This document shows, piece after piece, positions 1-8,755 of a stretch of DNA of 46,998 nt (its first letter is position 1; each line of letters opens with the position of its first letter). Under the pieces are notes generated by a model that was not told the DNA's origin, did no database searches, and worked only from the letters and a program-made list of their open reading frames with translations. Origin of the DNA: Chloroflexota bacterium. GTDB taxonomy: Bacteria > Chloroflexota > Limnocylindria > Limnocylindrales > CSP1-4. Location of the stretch: NCBI GenBank assembly GCA_021787395.1, contig JAJYLZ010000025.1, positions 1 to 46,998 of the forward strand. The letters are read 5' to 3'. The position numbers and the translations under genes were made by a program.

Positions 1-1
1 G

Positions 2-520
2 ACCGTGGTCCATGCCGAGACGACCGCCGCCATGCGCGCGGCCGTCCTCGAGGCGGTGCTCGACCGGCGCGCAGACGCGCTGGTCATGGCCGCCGCCGTC
101 GCCGACTTCCGGCCCCGGCGGGCCGCCGACACCAAGCTCGTCCGGGGCGGCTCGCTGACCCTCGAGCTCGAGCCCACCGAGGACATCCTCGCCGAGGTCG
201 GCGCCCGAGCTCGCGACCTCCGTCCGCGCCCGGTGATCGTGGGCTTCGCCGCCGAGACGGGGTCGCTGGACCGTGCGCCGGACAAGCTGCGGCGCAAGGG
301 GGCGGACCTGCTGGTCGCCAACGACGTCGCGGAGCCCGGCTCCGGATTCGGCACCGACACCGACCGCGTCGTCATCCTGGGCGCAGACGGCTCCCGGGAC
401 GACCTGCCCCTCCTGCCCAAGCGCGAGGTGGCCGACCGCCTGCTCGACCGGGTGGCGGTCGCGCTTGCCGCCCGTGACGACGGGGCGCACACTGGCGCGA
501 CCAGCACGGAGAACCCATGA
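2..520 (+). CDS. coaBC: CoaBC, C-terminal part (phosphopantothenate-cysteine ligase domain), 5'-truncated
   Basis: The visible 172 residues match the CoaB half of the bifunctional phosphopantothenoylcysteine decarboxylase/phosphopantothenate-cysteine ligase. This enzyme joins cysteine to 4'-phosphopantothenate using CTP and then decarboxylates the product in CoA synthesis. Family landmarks are visible in order: MAAAVADFRP, the VGFAAETG block, the conserved LLVANDV, and the terminal LPLLPKREVADRLLDRV helix. The start and the whole CoaC flavoprotein half lie upstream of the window. The stop codon overlaps the panB start as ATGA, so the two are probably translationally coupled. Having coaBC, panB and panC in a row is a coherent CoA-precursor operon. 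Confidence 0.88.
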   Translation, partial: TVVHAETTAAMRAAVLEAVLDRRADALVMAAAVADFRPRRAADTKLVRGGSLTLELEPTEDILAEVGARARDLRPRPVIVGFAAETGSLDRAPDKLRRKGADLLVANDVAEPGSGFGTDTDRVVILGADGSRDDLPLLPKREVADRLLDRVAVALAARDDGAHTGATSTENP

Positions 521-1425
521 GCGCCCAGTCCGAAACCGTCCGCCGCGTCTCCGTCGTCGACATCGCCAAGCTCTACGCCGACGGCGTCCGGATCGCCACG
601 GTGACGGCCTACGACTACCCCACCGCGCAGCTGGTGGACGAGGCGGGCATCCCGCTGATCCTGGTCGGCGACTCGCTGGGCCAGGTGATGCTCGGCTACG
701 AGACCACGGTCCGGGTCTCGATGGAGGAGATGCTCCACCACACCAAGGCGGTGGTCCGGGGCTCCGGGCGCGCCCTGGTCGTCGCCGACATGCCGTTCCT
801 GTCCTACGCCAACCCCGCGGACGCGCTCGAGAACGCGGGCCGCTTCCTGCGGGACGCCGGCGCCCAGGCCGTCAAGGTGGAAGGCGGCGTGCGCTCGGCG
901 CGGGTCATCGAGGCCCTGGTCAAGGCCGGAATCCCGGTGATGGGCCACATCGGCCTGACGCCCCAGTCCATCAACGCGCTCGGGCGCACCCGCGTCCAGG
1001 GCAAGGGCCGCGACCAGGCACGGGCGCTGCTCGCCGACGCCCTCGCGGTCCAGGAGGCAGGCGCCTTCTCGATCGTGCTCGAGCTGCTGCCGGGCCAGCT
1101 GGCCGAGGCCGTGACCGAGCGCCTGCGCATCCCGACGATCGGCATCGGGTCCGGCGCCGGCTGCTCCGGCCAGATCCAGGTCATCACGGACCTGATCGGC
1201 CTCGGGACGTGGACGCCCCGCCATGCGCGCAAGTACGCCGACACGCACGGGGCGATCCTCGAGGCGCTGCGCGCCTACCGGGCGGACACCGAGGCGGGCA
1301 CCTTCCCCGGGCCGGCCGAGACCGTGCTGATGGACCCGAGCGTGCTCGACGAAGTGCTGGGGCGCGGCTCGGACGACCGCCCCGACGTCCCGGCGGCGGG
1401 CATCCCGCTCGACCGCGACCTCTAG
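517..1425 (+). CDS. panB: 3-methyl-2-oxobutanoate hydroxymethyltransferase (ketopantoate hydroxymethyltransferase)
   Basis: PanB makes ketopantoate from alpha-ketoisovalerate and 5,10-methylene-tetrahydrofolate, the first committed step to pantothenate. The 302-residue product carries the family's motifs: VTAYDYPTAQ near residue 29, the metal-binding ILVGDSLG region, KVEGG, GHIGLTPQS, and PTIGIGSGAGCSGQ. It is longer than the roughly 265-residue E. coli enzyme because of a short N-terminal lead and about 30 extra C-terminal residues. The ATG overlaps the coaBC stop by four bases, and panC follows after 46 bases. Identity is secure. The function of the C-terminal tail is unknown. Confidence 0.95.
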   Translation: MSAQSETVRRVSVVDIAKLYADGVRIATVTAYDYPTAQLVDEAGIPLILVGDSLGQVMLGYETTVRVSMEEMLHHTKAVVRGSGRALVVADMPFLSYANPADALENAGRFLRDAGAQAVKVEGGVRSARVIEALVKAGIPVMGHIGLTPQSINALGRTRVQGKGRDQARALLADALAVQEAGAFSIVLELLPGQLAEAVTERLRIPTIGIGSGAGCSGQIQVITDLIGLGTWTPRHARKYADTHGAILEALRAYRADTEAGTFPGPAETVLMDPSVLDEVLGRGSDDRPDVPAAGIPLDRDL

Positions 1426-1471
1426 CCAGCCGCCCGCCCGCCGCGCGACCACGACCCGAGTCCGAGCCCGC

Positions 1472-2338
1472 ATGCAGGTCGTCCGAACGCGCGCCGAGCT
1501 CCGGGCCCTGCTCGCGCACGCACCCCGGCCGGTGGGCCTGGTCCCCACGATGGGCTGGCTCCACGACGGGCACGTGTCGCTGGTCGAGCGGGCGCGCGCA
1601 GACAGCGCGACGGTCGTGATGTCGATCTTCGTCAACCCCCGCCAGTTCGGCGAGCCGCGCGACTTCGAGCAGTACCCGCGCAACGAGGCCCGCGACCTGG
1701 CGCGCGCCGAGGCCGCCGGCGTGGACGTCGTGTTCGCGCCCGGCGTCGACGAGGTCTACCCGCCCGGGTTCGACACGCTGGTCTCGGTGGGCGCCATCGC
1801 CCGGCCGCTCGAGGGCGCGGCCCGGCCCGGCCACTTCGACGGCGTCGCCACCGTGGTGGCCATCCTGTTCGCGCTGGTGGGCGCCGAGCGCGCGTACTTC
1901 GGCCTCAAGGACTACCAGCAGATCGCCGTCATCCGCCGGATGGCGCTGGACCTGGCGCTGCCCACCGAGGTGGTCCCCTGCCCCACCGTGCGCGAGCCCG
2001 ACGGCCTGGCGATGTCGTCTCGCAACGCCCGGCTGTCGTCCGACGGACGCGCCCGGGCGACCGTGCTCCACCGCGCGCTCGAGGCCGGGGCGGCCGCCGT
2101 CCGCGGCGGCGAGCGCGGCGGGGACGTCGTGCGCTCCGCCGTCCGCGCGGTGCTGGCGTCCGAGCCGACGGCCCGGGTGGACTACGTCTCGGTCGCGGAC
2201 CCCGACACCCTGGCCGAGCTGGATGAGCTCGACGGGCGGGTGCTGCTGTCGCTCGCGGCCCGGATCGAGGGGGTCCGCCTGATCGACAACGAGCTGGTCG
2301 GGGAACTCAGCGGGGCGCCGCTCCCCGGGCGCGGCTGA
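1472..2338 (+). CDS. panC: pantothenate synthetase (pantoate-beta-alanine ligase)
   Basis: PanC condenses pantoate and beta-alanine with ATP via a pantoyl-adenylate. The 288 residues are family length. The nucleotide-binding PTMGWLHDGH (HIGH-type) motif lies near residue 25, followed by FVNPRQF, GHFDGVATVV, FGLKDYQQ, and REPDGLAMSSRN (KMSKS-like). The ATG at 1472 begins the typical MQVVRTRAELRA start, and no strong Shine-Dalgarno is visible. The 3' end overlaps the convergent MFS gene by 32 bp, leaving no room for an intergenic terminator. Confidence 0.95.
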   Translation: MQVVRTRAELRALLAHAPRPVGLVPTMGWLHDGHVSLVERARADSATVVMSIFVNPRQFGEPRDFEQYPRNEARDLARAEAAGVDVVFAPGVDEVYPPGFDTLVSVGAIARPLEGAARPGHFDGVATVVAILFALVGAERAYFGLKDYQQIAVIRRMALDLALPTEVVPCPTVREPDGLAMSSRNARLSSDGRARATVLHRALEAGAAAVRGGERGGDVVRSAVRAVLASEPTARVDYVSVADPDTLAELDELDGRVLLSLAARIEGVRLIDNELVGELSGAPLPGRG

Positions 2339-3608
2339 GGGCCGGCCGCCCGACCGCCAGCCAGGTGACCCCGGCCCCGGCCAGGGCCACGGCGGCCACC
2401 GCGTAGAACATGGCGTCGAGGCCCGCCGCGCCGGCGAGCCAGCCCGCGCCGAGCGAGCCCCCGATGGTGCCGATCGCGTAGGCCGTGCCCAGGAACAGCG
2501 CCTGTGCGGTCGCCCGCAGCGAGACGGCCACGCGGTCGGCCAGCCAGGTCGTCACCCCCACCAGGAACAGCGCGTAGCCGACGCCCGAGAGCAGCGCGAC
2601 GCCCACCGTGGCGAGGTCGCTCCCCGCCACCGCCCAGCCGAGGTTCCGGACCGCCAGCACGGTCGCGCCCGCGGCGATCAGCGCCGGGACGCCGGCACGC
2701 CGGGCCAGCGGCTGGAACAGCAGCATCATGGGGATCTCGACCAGCGCGTTGACCGCCCAGCCGACCCCGACCAGACCCGCGTCCGCGCCCTGCGCGACCA
2801 GCCGCAGCGAGAAGAAGGCCGACGCGCCGTTGCACGCCGCCCACACGAGCACCGACCCGGCGAACATCAGGGCCATGGTCCGCTCGCGCAGCAGGCGAAG
2901 CGCCCCGACAGGCCCGACGCCGACCACCCGCGGCCGCGAGCCGGCTCGTCCGAACAGCACGAGCACCCAGACGGCCGCGACCGCCACCAGCGGCACATAG
3001 GCGCCGAACAGCACGCGCGGCCCGAGGGCGTCCACGAGCAGTCCCACGAGGATCGAGGCCACGATGAAGCCGGCCGAGCCGATCCCGCGGGCCTGCCCGT
3101 ACCGACCGCGCTGCGCCCCGAGGGCCGTCACGGTCCGGGCGTCCACCAGCGGGGGCCAGGCGCTGCTGCCCACAGCGAGGAGCGCGACCGCGGGGAACAG
3201 CCACGCCGTCGCCGGCGCCGAGGCCATGAACAGGGCGGCGGCGATGCACACGGCCGAGGCGGCGGCGAGCGGGAGCCGGACGTCGCCCAGCCGGTCCGAG
3301 AGCAGCCCCCATGCCGGCGCGGCCACGATCTGGACGGCCGCGGGGATCGCCGTCAGCACGCCGATCGCCGCCAGGTCCACGCCCAGCCCGGCGAAATAGA
3401 CGGGCCAGTACGGACTCCAGGCGCCGATGGAGCCGAAGTACAGCGCGTACGCGATGCCCGAGGTGAGGACGACCGCGAGCGGCGCGGAGACCGTCGCATC
3501 GGCCGCGGCGGGCTCGGCGGGCGCGGCATGTACGCGGGCGGCCGCGGGCTCCGCGAGCGCGGGCTCGGCGGGCGCGGCGGGATCAGGCGCGGGGGCCGCG
3601 GTGCTCAG
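2307..3608 (-). CDS. MFS transporter (HcaT/LacY-like MFS_1_like type)
   Basis: This is a twelve-helix major facilitator permease of about 433 residues. After an Ala/Pro-rich N-terminal stretch (about 50 residues), the first helix reads YALYFGSIGAWSPYWPVYF and the loop 2-3 signature reads APAWGLLSDRLGD. This arrangement is typical of the MFS_1_like/3-phenylpropionate-transporter-like group. The substrate cannot be told. The start is uncertain: no ATG lies in frame before the first helix. A CTG at 3608 overlaps the upstream gene's stop as CTGA, and a GTG about 50 bases further upstream is an alternative. It is probably the last gene of an operon with the DRTGG ATPase and the 201-residue hypothetical. 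It converges on panC and overlaps it. Confidence 0.8.
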   Translation of the reverse strand: MSTAAPAPDPAAPAEPALAEPAAARVHAAPAEPAAADATVSAPLAVVLTSGIAYALYFGSIGAWSPYWPVYFAGLGVDLAAIGVLTAIPAAVQIVAAPAWGLLSDRLGDVRLPLAAASAVCIAAALFMASAPATAWLFPAVALLAVGSSAWPPLVDARTVTALGAQRGRYGQARGIGSAGFIVASILVGLLVDALGPRVLFGAYVPLVAVAAVWVLVLFGRAGSRPRVVGVGPVGALRLLRERTMALMFAGSVLVWAACNGASAFFSLRLVAQGADAGLVGVGWAVNALVEIPMMLLFQPLARRAGVPALIAAGATVLAVRNLGWAVAGSDLATVGVALLSGVGYALFLVGVTTWLADRVAVSLRATAQALFLGTAYAIGTIGGSLGAGWLAGAAGLDAMFYAVAAVALAGAGVTWLAVGRPALSRARGAAPR

Positions 3609-4783
3609 GGCCGGCCGGCCTCGGTGGCCGCCTCGAGGAACCGGTCGATGAACAGGTGCTCCCACACCAGCGCCTTGATCATCTCGATCTTGCCGGCGTC
3701 GGCGGGGTGGGTCTTGACCAGCAGGTCGTGCACCGCCGACGCCACGGTGTAGGTGTCGTCGGGGACCGCAGCCACGAACATGTCCGCCTGCTGGACCGCC
3801 TCGAGCACCTCGGGCCGGGGCTCGTAGCCGCCGGTCAGCAGGATCCCGAGGGCCCGGGCCTCGGGACCGGCGTCCACGGCGCCCGGCGTCCGGCCGACCA
3901 GCTCGTCGATCCGCTCCACGGCGGACGGCAGCAACCGCCACGCGACATCGGCCACGTGCGCGGCGGCCAGCGTCAGGATCGCGTCCTCGCGGTCGCCGGG
4001 CAGGATCACCAGCGTCCCCGGGCCGATGCGCTCGAGCATGTGGCGCGGCTCCATCGCGCCGATGGCCACGCCGTCGATGACCTGGTCGAGGTCCGGGCCG
4101 GCATGGAGCACCTTGGCCCCGACCCCCTCGATGACCATCTCGAGGGTGGGGTTGGACAGCACCGGGCGGTACGGCAGCACGCCCAGCAGCGGGATGCCGT
4201 GGCGCGCCAGCCCGCGCTCCAGCGTCTGCTCGATGCCCGGCTGCTCGTCGATGCGCACCTTGTTCACGATCGCCCCCGCCACCCGCACCCCGAGCGCCGC
4301 GAAGTGCGAGGCGTTCAGCACGATCTCGTCGATCGGCCGTCCGACGCCGCCCTCGGACACGATCACCGCGGGCGCGTGCAGGCGCGCCGCGACGACGGCG
4401 TTGGACAGCCCGATCACCGCCCCCACCCCGGCGTGGCCGGTCCCCTCGATGAGCAGGACGTCGCGGCCGGTGAAGGCGGCGTGGGCCGCGTCGATCCGGG
4501 CGCCGAGGTCCTCGACCACCTCGCCGGCGATGTAGGCCTTGGTGAACCCGCGCGGGATGTGGACGGGGCTCATCACCTGAAGGGGCTCGGGCAGGCCGAA
4601 CACCTCGCGCATGAGGACGGCGTCCTCGTCGGCCGGGACCCCGGCCACGAGCTGCGTTCGCTGGCCGACCGGCTTCATGAACCCCGCGTCCAGCCCGTGG
4701 CGGCGGAAGCCGTCCAGCAGGCCGAGGCTGGCCGTGGTCTTGCCGCGGTTCTGGCCCGTGGCGGCGAGGTAGAGGTGGCGCAT
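3605..4783 (-). CDS. BioD-like P-loop/DRTGG domain protein (phosphotransacetylase N-terminal-like)
   Basis: The protein has 392 residues. Its N-terminal half resembles the dethiobiotin-synthetase-like P-loop domain seen at the N terminus of long phosphotransacetylases: MRHLYLAATGQNRGKTT carries a Walker A at about residues 8-15, and FMKPVGQR and VLLIEGTGH follow. The C-terminal half (about 210-330) looks like a DRTGG domain and includes GTLVILPGDREDAILT and LTGGYEPRPEVL. No phosphotransacetylase catalytic domain follows, so this is the stand-alone regulatory-type version whose ligand is not established. The ATG is at 4783, 29 bases after the upstream gene's stop. Its stop overlaps the likely start of the MFS gene. 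Confidence 0.8.
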   Translation of the reverse strand: MRHLYLAATGQNRGKTTASLGLLDGFRRHGLDAGFMKPVGQRTQLVAGVPADEDAVLMREVFGLPEPLQVMSPVHIPRGFTKAYIAGEVVEDLGARIDAAHAAFTGRDVLLIEGTGHAGVGAVIGLSNAVVAARLHAPAVIVSEGGVGRPIDEIVLNASHFAALGVRVAGAIVNKVRIDEQPGIEQTLERGLARHGIPLLGVLPYRPVLSNPTLEMVIEGVGAKVLHAGPDLDQVIDGVAIGAMEPRHMLERIGPGTLVILPGDREDAILTLAAAHVADVAWRLLPSAVERIDELVGRTPGAVDAGPEARALGILLTGGYEPRPEVLEAVQQADMFVAAVPDDTYTVASAVHDLLVKTHPADAGKIEMIKALVWEHLFIDRFLEAATEAGRP

Positions 4784-4812
4784 GCCCGCCGCTCGCGGAC
4801 GTCTCGGCCGGG

Positions 4813-5418
4813 TCAGCCGCGCGAGGCGGTCTTGCGCTCGATCAGCGCCACGGCCTCGCGCAGGCGGGTCAGCGACTCCTCGTCCACGCTGTCGGGCTCG
4901 AGGTGCGGACCCAGGCGCTCCATGATGTCGGTCACGAGGCCCAGGAACACGGCCGCGTCGGCGAGGAAGAACTGGGGCTCGTTGTTGTAGCGCACCAGCG
5001 TCAGGCGGCCCTGGAGCACGCGGCGCTCGTCCATGTGCGCGACCTGCGTGCCGAAGTTGTGGCCCTGGATGCCGTCCGGGTTGTTGAGGAAGTTGAGCGC
5101 GTTGTCGATGGCCAGGCCGAACCGGGCGCGCCAGGCGACGAGGCGCTCGTGGACCTCGGGCGGGATCCGGACCTCGGCCACCTCCTCGAACACCTCGGGC
5201 GCCACGGTGAGCAGGCCGACCAGCGTCGTCCCCGCCCGCGCGCCGAGCATGACCTGGAGGCTCCGCTCCAGGGTGAACACCTCGGAATCGAAGCGCGGGC
5301 TGGTGATGACGTCGGTGAGCAGGTCCTCGACGTTGTCGAGGCTCCCCGGGTCGTTCAGGGCGTTGGCGAGGTGGAGGATCTCCTCCTTGAAGAGGAACTT
5401 CTCCTCGTGGTCGAGCAT
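4813..5418 (-). CDS. conserved hypothetical protein (201 aa)
   Basis: I do not recognise a named family. The 201-residue soluble, acidic, mostly helical protein begins MLDHEEKFLFKEEILHLANAL. It contains the distinctive segments ITSPRFDSEVF, NALNFLNNPDGIQGHNFGTQ and RYNNEPQFFLADAAVFLGL. There is no signal peptide, transmembrane segment or cysteine cluster. The ATG at 5418 is preferred over an upstream in-frame ATG because TACCAT ends six bases before it, the leaderless pattern seen across this window. It is the first gene of an operon with the DRTGG protein and the MFS permease, so a shared role is likely but unknown. Confidence 0.7.
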   Translation of the reverse strand: MLDHEEKFLFKEEILHLANALNDPGSLDNVEDLLTDVITSPRFDSEVFTLERSLQVMLGARAGTTLVGLLTVAPEVFEEVAEVRIPPEVHERLVAWRARFGLAIDNALNFLNNPDGIQGHNFGTQVAHMDERRVLQGRLTLVRYNNEPQFFLADAAVFLGLVTDIMERLGPHLEPDSVDEESLTRLREAVALIERKTASRG

Positions 5419-5424
5419 GGCCGG

Positions 5425-5430
5425 ATGGTA
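5425..5430 (-). promoter_or_regulatory. putative -10 element (leaderless) for the 201-aa hypothetical
   Basis: TACCAT on the minus strand is followed by six bases and then the ATG at 5418. No Shine-Dalgarno is present. The position predicts a transcript starting at or next to the start codon. Confidence 0.5.
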
Positions 5431-5527
5431 GCAGGGGGGCCAAGGCGCCACGGCCCGGTCCCCGCGCGCGGGAGCGGCCCGGCGCCGAGGCGGTCCGGCC
5501 GGGAGCTCCGCCCCCTCGTCCCGCGGC

Positions 5528-7180
5528 CTACGGCGTCAGCGGGCCGTCGCCGAGGCGGTCGAACAGGTTCCGGGTCATCCGCGAGACGCGGGCGTCCACC
5601 GGCGTCGCGACGCCGTGGTACGAGCGGTCGCCGTAGTGGTCGATGGCCCACGACCACTGGAACGTCCCCGCGGCGACCACCGTGGCCCCCGACTGCGCCG
5701 TGTACACGGTCGCGTTGTGGAAGGGCGGGCTCGGATACGCGCCCGGGTCGTGGCTGCTGCCCAGGTCCGGCTCCACGGGCGAGTTGGCGAGCAGGATGGT
5801 CCCCGGGTTGGCGAGCTCGGGGAAGAAGGCGTCGTACTCCTGCCCGACCAGGTTGACCAGGGCGTCGCCGTTCCGCAGGGCCGTGCCCTCGTAGAGCCAG
5901 TGGCCCTGGCCCTGCACGATCCAGTCCGCGACGTGCTTGACGACGTGGCCGTACATCTCCCCGATGAGCGGCGCCTCGGGGTCGTTGACCGGCGCCTCGC
6001 GCCAGCGGCAGGTCGTCAGGGACGGCTGGGTGGCGGTGATCGGGTCCGCGGTGCGGCTCTTGTAGCAGGTGATCCGCGTGGCGGGCCCGGCGGGCCCGTC
6101 CTCGAGGCGCGTCTGCCAGTACACCTCGTTGCCCGTCAGGAAGGCGACGTTGGTCCCCGCGGCGATGGCCGCCTCGATGCGGGTCCGCATCGGCCGGGAC
6201 CAGTACTCCAGGTGTCCGGCCATGACCACCAGCCGACGGCCGTTGACGAGGTCGGGGTTTCGCTCGAGGTCCAGGTCCGCGATGTACTCGACGTCTCGGC
6301 CGTTGCGCTCCATCCAGCGTACGAACTGGAGCTCCCAACGCCGCAGGTAGCCAGCCCCGTGGTCGAGGTAGTACGGGCGGTCGAACGAGATCTGCGCCGC
6401 GCGGTGGTTCTGGGTGGCGCGGATCGGCAGGCCGCCGTAGTTCCCGTACAGGTCGGCGCCGCCCCACTGGTTGTAGGCCTGCCAGGTGCAGGCGGCGCTC
6501 ACGAACAGGACCGGCGCCCGGCGGGGCGCGGCGGGATCGGGCCGGAGGACGATCGGCGCGTTGGCGACGACGCTGCCCGCCGAGTCGCGAACCACCGCGA
6601 GCAGCATGCCGCTCGGGACGCCCATCGGCGCGGTCGTCTGCAGGGCCGCGGGCCAGCCGGCCTCGACCAGGCCCGTGACGGGGTCGCTGGCCGGCCTCGG
6701 GTGGCTGCCCAGCTTCACGCTCCGCTCGGTGCTCAGCAGGCGCCCCCCGGCACCACCGTACCAGCCGAGCCGGTACCACTCGACGCTGACGACGCCACTT
6801 CCCGACGCCCGCAGGCGGAGCGGCTCGCCGGGCGCGACCGACGCGGCGCCCAGATAGGCGCTGGCCAGGCCGTAGAGCGGCACGTCATCCCAGCGGCGGT
6901 CGCCGCCCAGTGCGTTCTCGGCCCGCATCGCGGTGTCCCGGCGCGGCGGCAGCGGCGAGGGCCCGGACGACCCGGGCGAGGCGATCGGCGCCGCCGACCC
7001 GGCCGCTGACGGGTACGGGACCCCCGTGCTGAGCGGCGCGGACGCCGCGAGCTGCGACGCGGAGGTGCCGCTGCCGCACGCGCTGAGCGCCGCGGCCGTG
7101 CCGGCCAGCGCCCCGGCCGCCAGCAGGCGACGCCGGCTGATGGCCGGTGCCGCGGGTCTTGGCTGAACGTCGTCCTCCAC
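5528..7180 (-). CDS. Tat-exported lipoprotein with N,N-dimethylformamidase beta-subunit-like domain
   Basis: The 550-residue product starts with a twin-arginine signal (SRRRLLAAGAL, residues 15-25) running into a lipobox LSAC with Cys35, so it should be exported folded and lipid-anchored. A Ser/Pro/Ala-rich linker follows to about residue 85. The rest resembles the large C-terminal region of DMFase beta subunits and relatives: WYRLGWYGG, SAACTWQAYNQWGGADLYGNYGG, a VVMAGHLEYWS block, and GTFQWSWAIDHYG near the end. DMFase family members hydrolyse amides or serve as related secreted proteins of unknown function, so the real substrate is not known here. The GTG start at 7180 has GAGGGG nine bases upstream. 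Confidence 0.72.
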   Translation of the reverse strand: MEDDVQPRPAAPAISRRRLLAAGALAGTAAALSACGSGTSASQLAASAPLSTGVPYPSAAGSAAPIASPGSSGPSPLPPRRDTAMRAENALGGDRRWDDVPLYGLASAYLGAASVAPGEPLRLRASGSGVVSVEWYRLGWYGGAGGRLLSTERSVKLGSHPRPASDPVTGLVEAGWPAALQTTAPMGVPSGMLLAVVRDSAGSVVANAPIVLRPDPAAPRRAPVLFVSAACTWQAYNQWGGADLYGNYGGLPIRATQNHRAAQISFDRPYYLDHGAGYLRRWELQFVRWMERNGRDVEYIADLDLERNPDLVNGRRLVVMAGHLEYWSRPMRTRIEAAIAAGTNVAFLTGNEVYWQTRLEDGPAGPATRITCYKSRTADPITATQPSLTTCRWREAPVNDPEAPLIGEMYGHVVKHVADWIVQGQGHWLYEGTALRNGDALVNLVGQEYDAFFPELANPGTILLANSPVEPDLGSSHDPGAYPSPPFHNATVYTAQSGATVVAAGTFQWSWAIDHYGDRSYHGVATPVDARVSRMTRNLFDRLGDGPLTP

Positions 7181-7276
7181 CTGGTCGCCCCTCGCTGACG
7201 CCTCGACGCGAGGCGCTGCCCGAGAGGCTACCCCGGGCGAGGTTGCGATGGCGCAGCAGAATCGATCAGGAATCGA

Positions 7277-7302
7277 AACGGCCCGGCGCGCGCCGGGCCG
7301 TT
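7277..7302 (-). terminator. perfect 26-bp palindrome, probable terminator after gdhA
   Basis: Thirteen-base arms meet with no spacer, with core GGCGCGCGCC. The palindrome sits 44 bases after the gdhA stop and before the DMFase-like gene. On the minus strand it is followed by TTTCGATTCC, only a weak T-rich tail, so intrinsic termination is likely but not certain. Confidence 0.5.
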
Positions 7303-7346
7303 CGAGCTGTCAGCCGCGCTGCGGTCGAGTCATCGACCGCTGCGGA

Positions 7347-8612
7347 TCACGGATACAGGCCGCGCATCGCGGTGGCGTCCGCCACGCGCTGGACTGCGTT
7401 GAGGTAGGCGCCGGTGCGCATGTTCACACCGTGCTTCTCGCTCTGCGCGAGGACCTCGGCGAACGCCTTGTCCATGATGACCTTGAGCTTGGCGTTGACC
7501 TGATCCTCGGTCCACTGGTCGCGGTTGAGGTCCTGGACCCACTCGAAGTAGCTGACGGTCACGCCGCCGGCGTTGCAGAGGATGTCCGGGATCATGAACT
7601 TGCCGTTCTTGAACAGGATCTCGTCGGCCTCGGGGGTCGTCGGGCCGTTGGCGGCCTCGGCGATGATCTTGGCCTTGATGTTCTGGGCGTTCCGGACGGT
7701 GATCTGGTTCTCGTAGGCCGCCGGGATCAGAACGTCGCACTCGGTCTCGAGCAGCTCGGCGTTGCTGATGTCCTCGGCGCCGGGGAAGCCCTGGACGGTC
7801 CCGTGCTCCTTCTTCCAGGCGAGCACCTTGTCCGGGTCGAGCCCGGCCATGTTGCGGATGCCGCCCGTGGAGTCGGAGACGGCCACGACCGTGCTGCCCT
7901 CTTTGCGCATGAGCTGCGCGGCGATCGCGCCCGCGTTGCCGTAGCCCTGGACCGCGACCTTGGCGGTCTTGAGGTCCATGCCCAGGTGCTCGGCGGCCTT
8001 CACCACGGTGAAAACGCAGCCGCGCGCGGTGGCCTCGTTGCGGCCCTCGGAGCCGCCCAGGCTGATCGGCTTGCCGGTGACGACGCCCGGGACCGTGTAG
8101 CCGGCGTGCATGGAGTAGGTGTCCATGAACCAGGCCATGATCTGCGGGGTGGTGTTGACGTCCGGCGCGGGGATGTCGCGCTCGGGGCCGATCAGCACGC
8201 TGATCTCGGTGAAGAACCGGCGGGACAGGCCCTCGAGCTCCTTCTTGGAGAGCTTCTTGGGGTCGACGACCACGCCGCCCTTGCCGCCGCCGTACGGGAT
8301 GCCCACCACCGCGCACTTCCAGGTCATCCACATCGCGAGGGCCTTGACCTCGTCGAGGGTGACGTCCTGGTGGTAGCGGATGCCGCCCTTGGCGGGGCCG
8401 CGGCCGAGGTTGTGCTGGACGCGGTAGCCGGTGAACACCTGGACACTGCCGTCGTCCATGTGCACCGGGAAGTGCACGGTCAGCTCGCGGCGGGGCTCGC
8501 GCAGGACGCGGCGCAGGCCGGCGTCCAGGTTGAGCATCTCCGCGGCGAGGTCGAACTGGCGCTGGGCGACCTGCCACGCGTTGATGGGCGCCGCAACGTT
8601 CTCCGTCGTCAT
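7347..8612 (-). CDS. gdhA: glutamate dehydrogenase (Glu/Leu/Phe/Val dehydrogenase family)
   Basis: The 421-residue enzyme interconverts glutamate with 2-oxoglutarate and ammonia using NAD(P)H. The active-site signature IPYGGGKGGVVVDP carries the catalytic lysine. KGGIRYHQDV and PAPDVNTTPQIMAWFMDTYS follow, and the Rossmann motif VQGYGNAGAIAAQL lies in the second half. The cofactor cannot be assigned by eye. The ATG at 8612 has GAGGA about ten bases upstream. Unlike many genes here it has a long leader: a TATACT lies about 140 bases before the start. Its link to the cyanophycin genes further along is thematic (ammonia/glutamate balance), not positional. Confidence 0.95.
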   Translation of the reverse strand: MTTENVAAPINAWQVAQRQFDLAAEMLNLDAGLRRVLREPRRELTVHFPVHMDDGSVQVFTGYRVQHNLGRGPAKGGIRYHQDVTLDEVKALAMWMTWKCAVVGIPYGGGKGGVVVDPKKLSKKELEGLSRRFFTEISVLIGPERDIPAPDVNTTPQIMAWFMDTYSMHAGYTVPGVVTGKPISLGGSEGRNEATARGCVFTVVKAAEHLGMDLKTAKVAVQGYGNAGAIAAQLMRKEGSTVVAVSDSTGGIRNMAGLDPDKVLAWKKEHGTVQGFPGAEDISNAELLETECDVLIPAAYENQITVRNAQNIKAKIIAEAANGPTTPEADEILFKNGKFMIPDILCNAGGVTVSYFEWVQDLNRDQWTEDQVNAKLKVIMDKAFAEVLAQSEKHGVNMRTGAYLNAVQRVADATAMRGLYP

Positions 8613-8749
8613 GAACGGATGATCCTCGTGGTGGAGCGGCGGACGCCGCCCCTGTGCGGTTGAGTCGTCTTCCGGACGACCCCACGGGGGCGCGCGCCGC
8701 GTGGCAGGAAGCCCGCCGGGAGACGTCGCGCGCCGCCTCTTGCGGTCCC

Positions 8750-8755
8750 AGTATA
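8750..8755 (-). promoter_or_regulatory. candidate -10 element for gdhA with a long structured leader
   Basis: TATACT on the minus strand lies about 138 bases ahead of the gdhA ATG. I found no convincing -35. The predicted leader can form at least two short hairpins: GTCGTC/GACGAC at 8664-8680, and a GC-rich one near 8636-8650. No known riboswitch core was recognised. The rest of 8613-8866 shows no gene. Confidence 0.35.

Noticed and set aside
2182..3312. A 376-codon minus-strand frame overlapping panC and the MFS gene.
   Set aside because: It is out of frame with the clear transmembrane protein on the same strand and has Arg/Gly-rich shadow composition.
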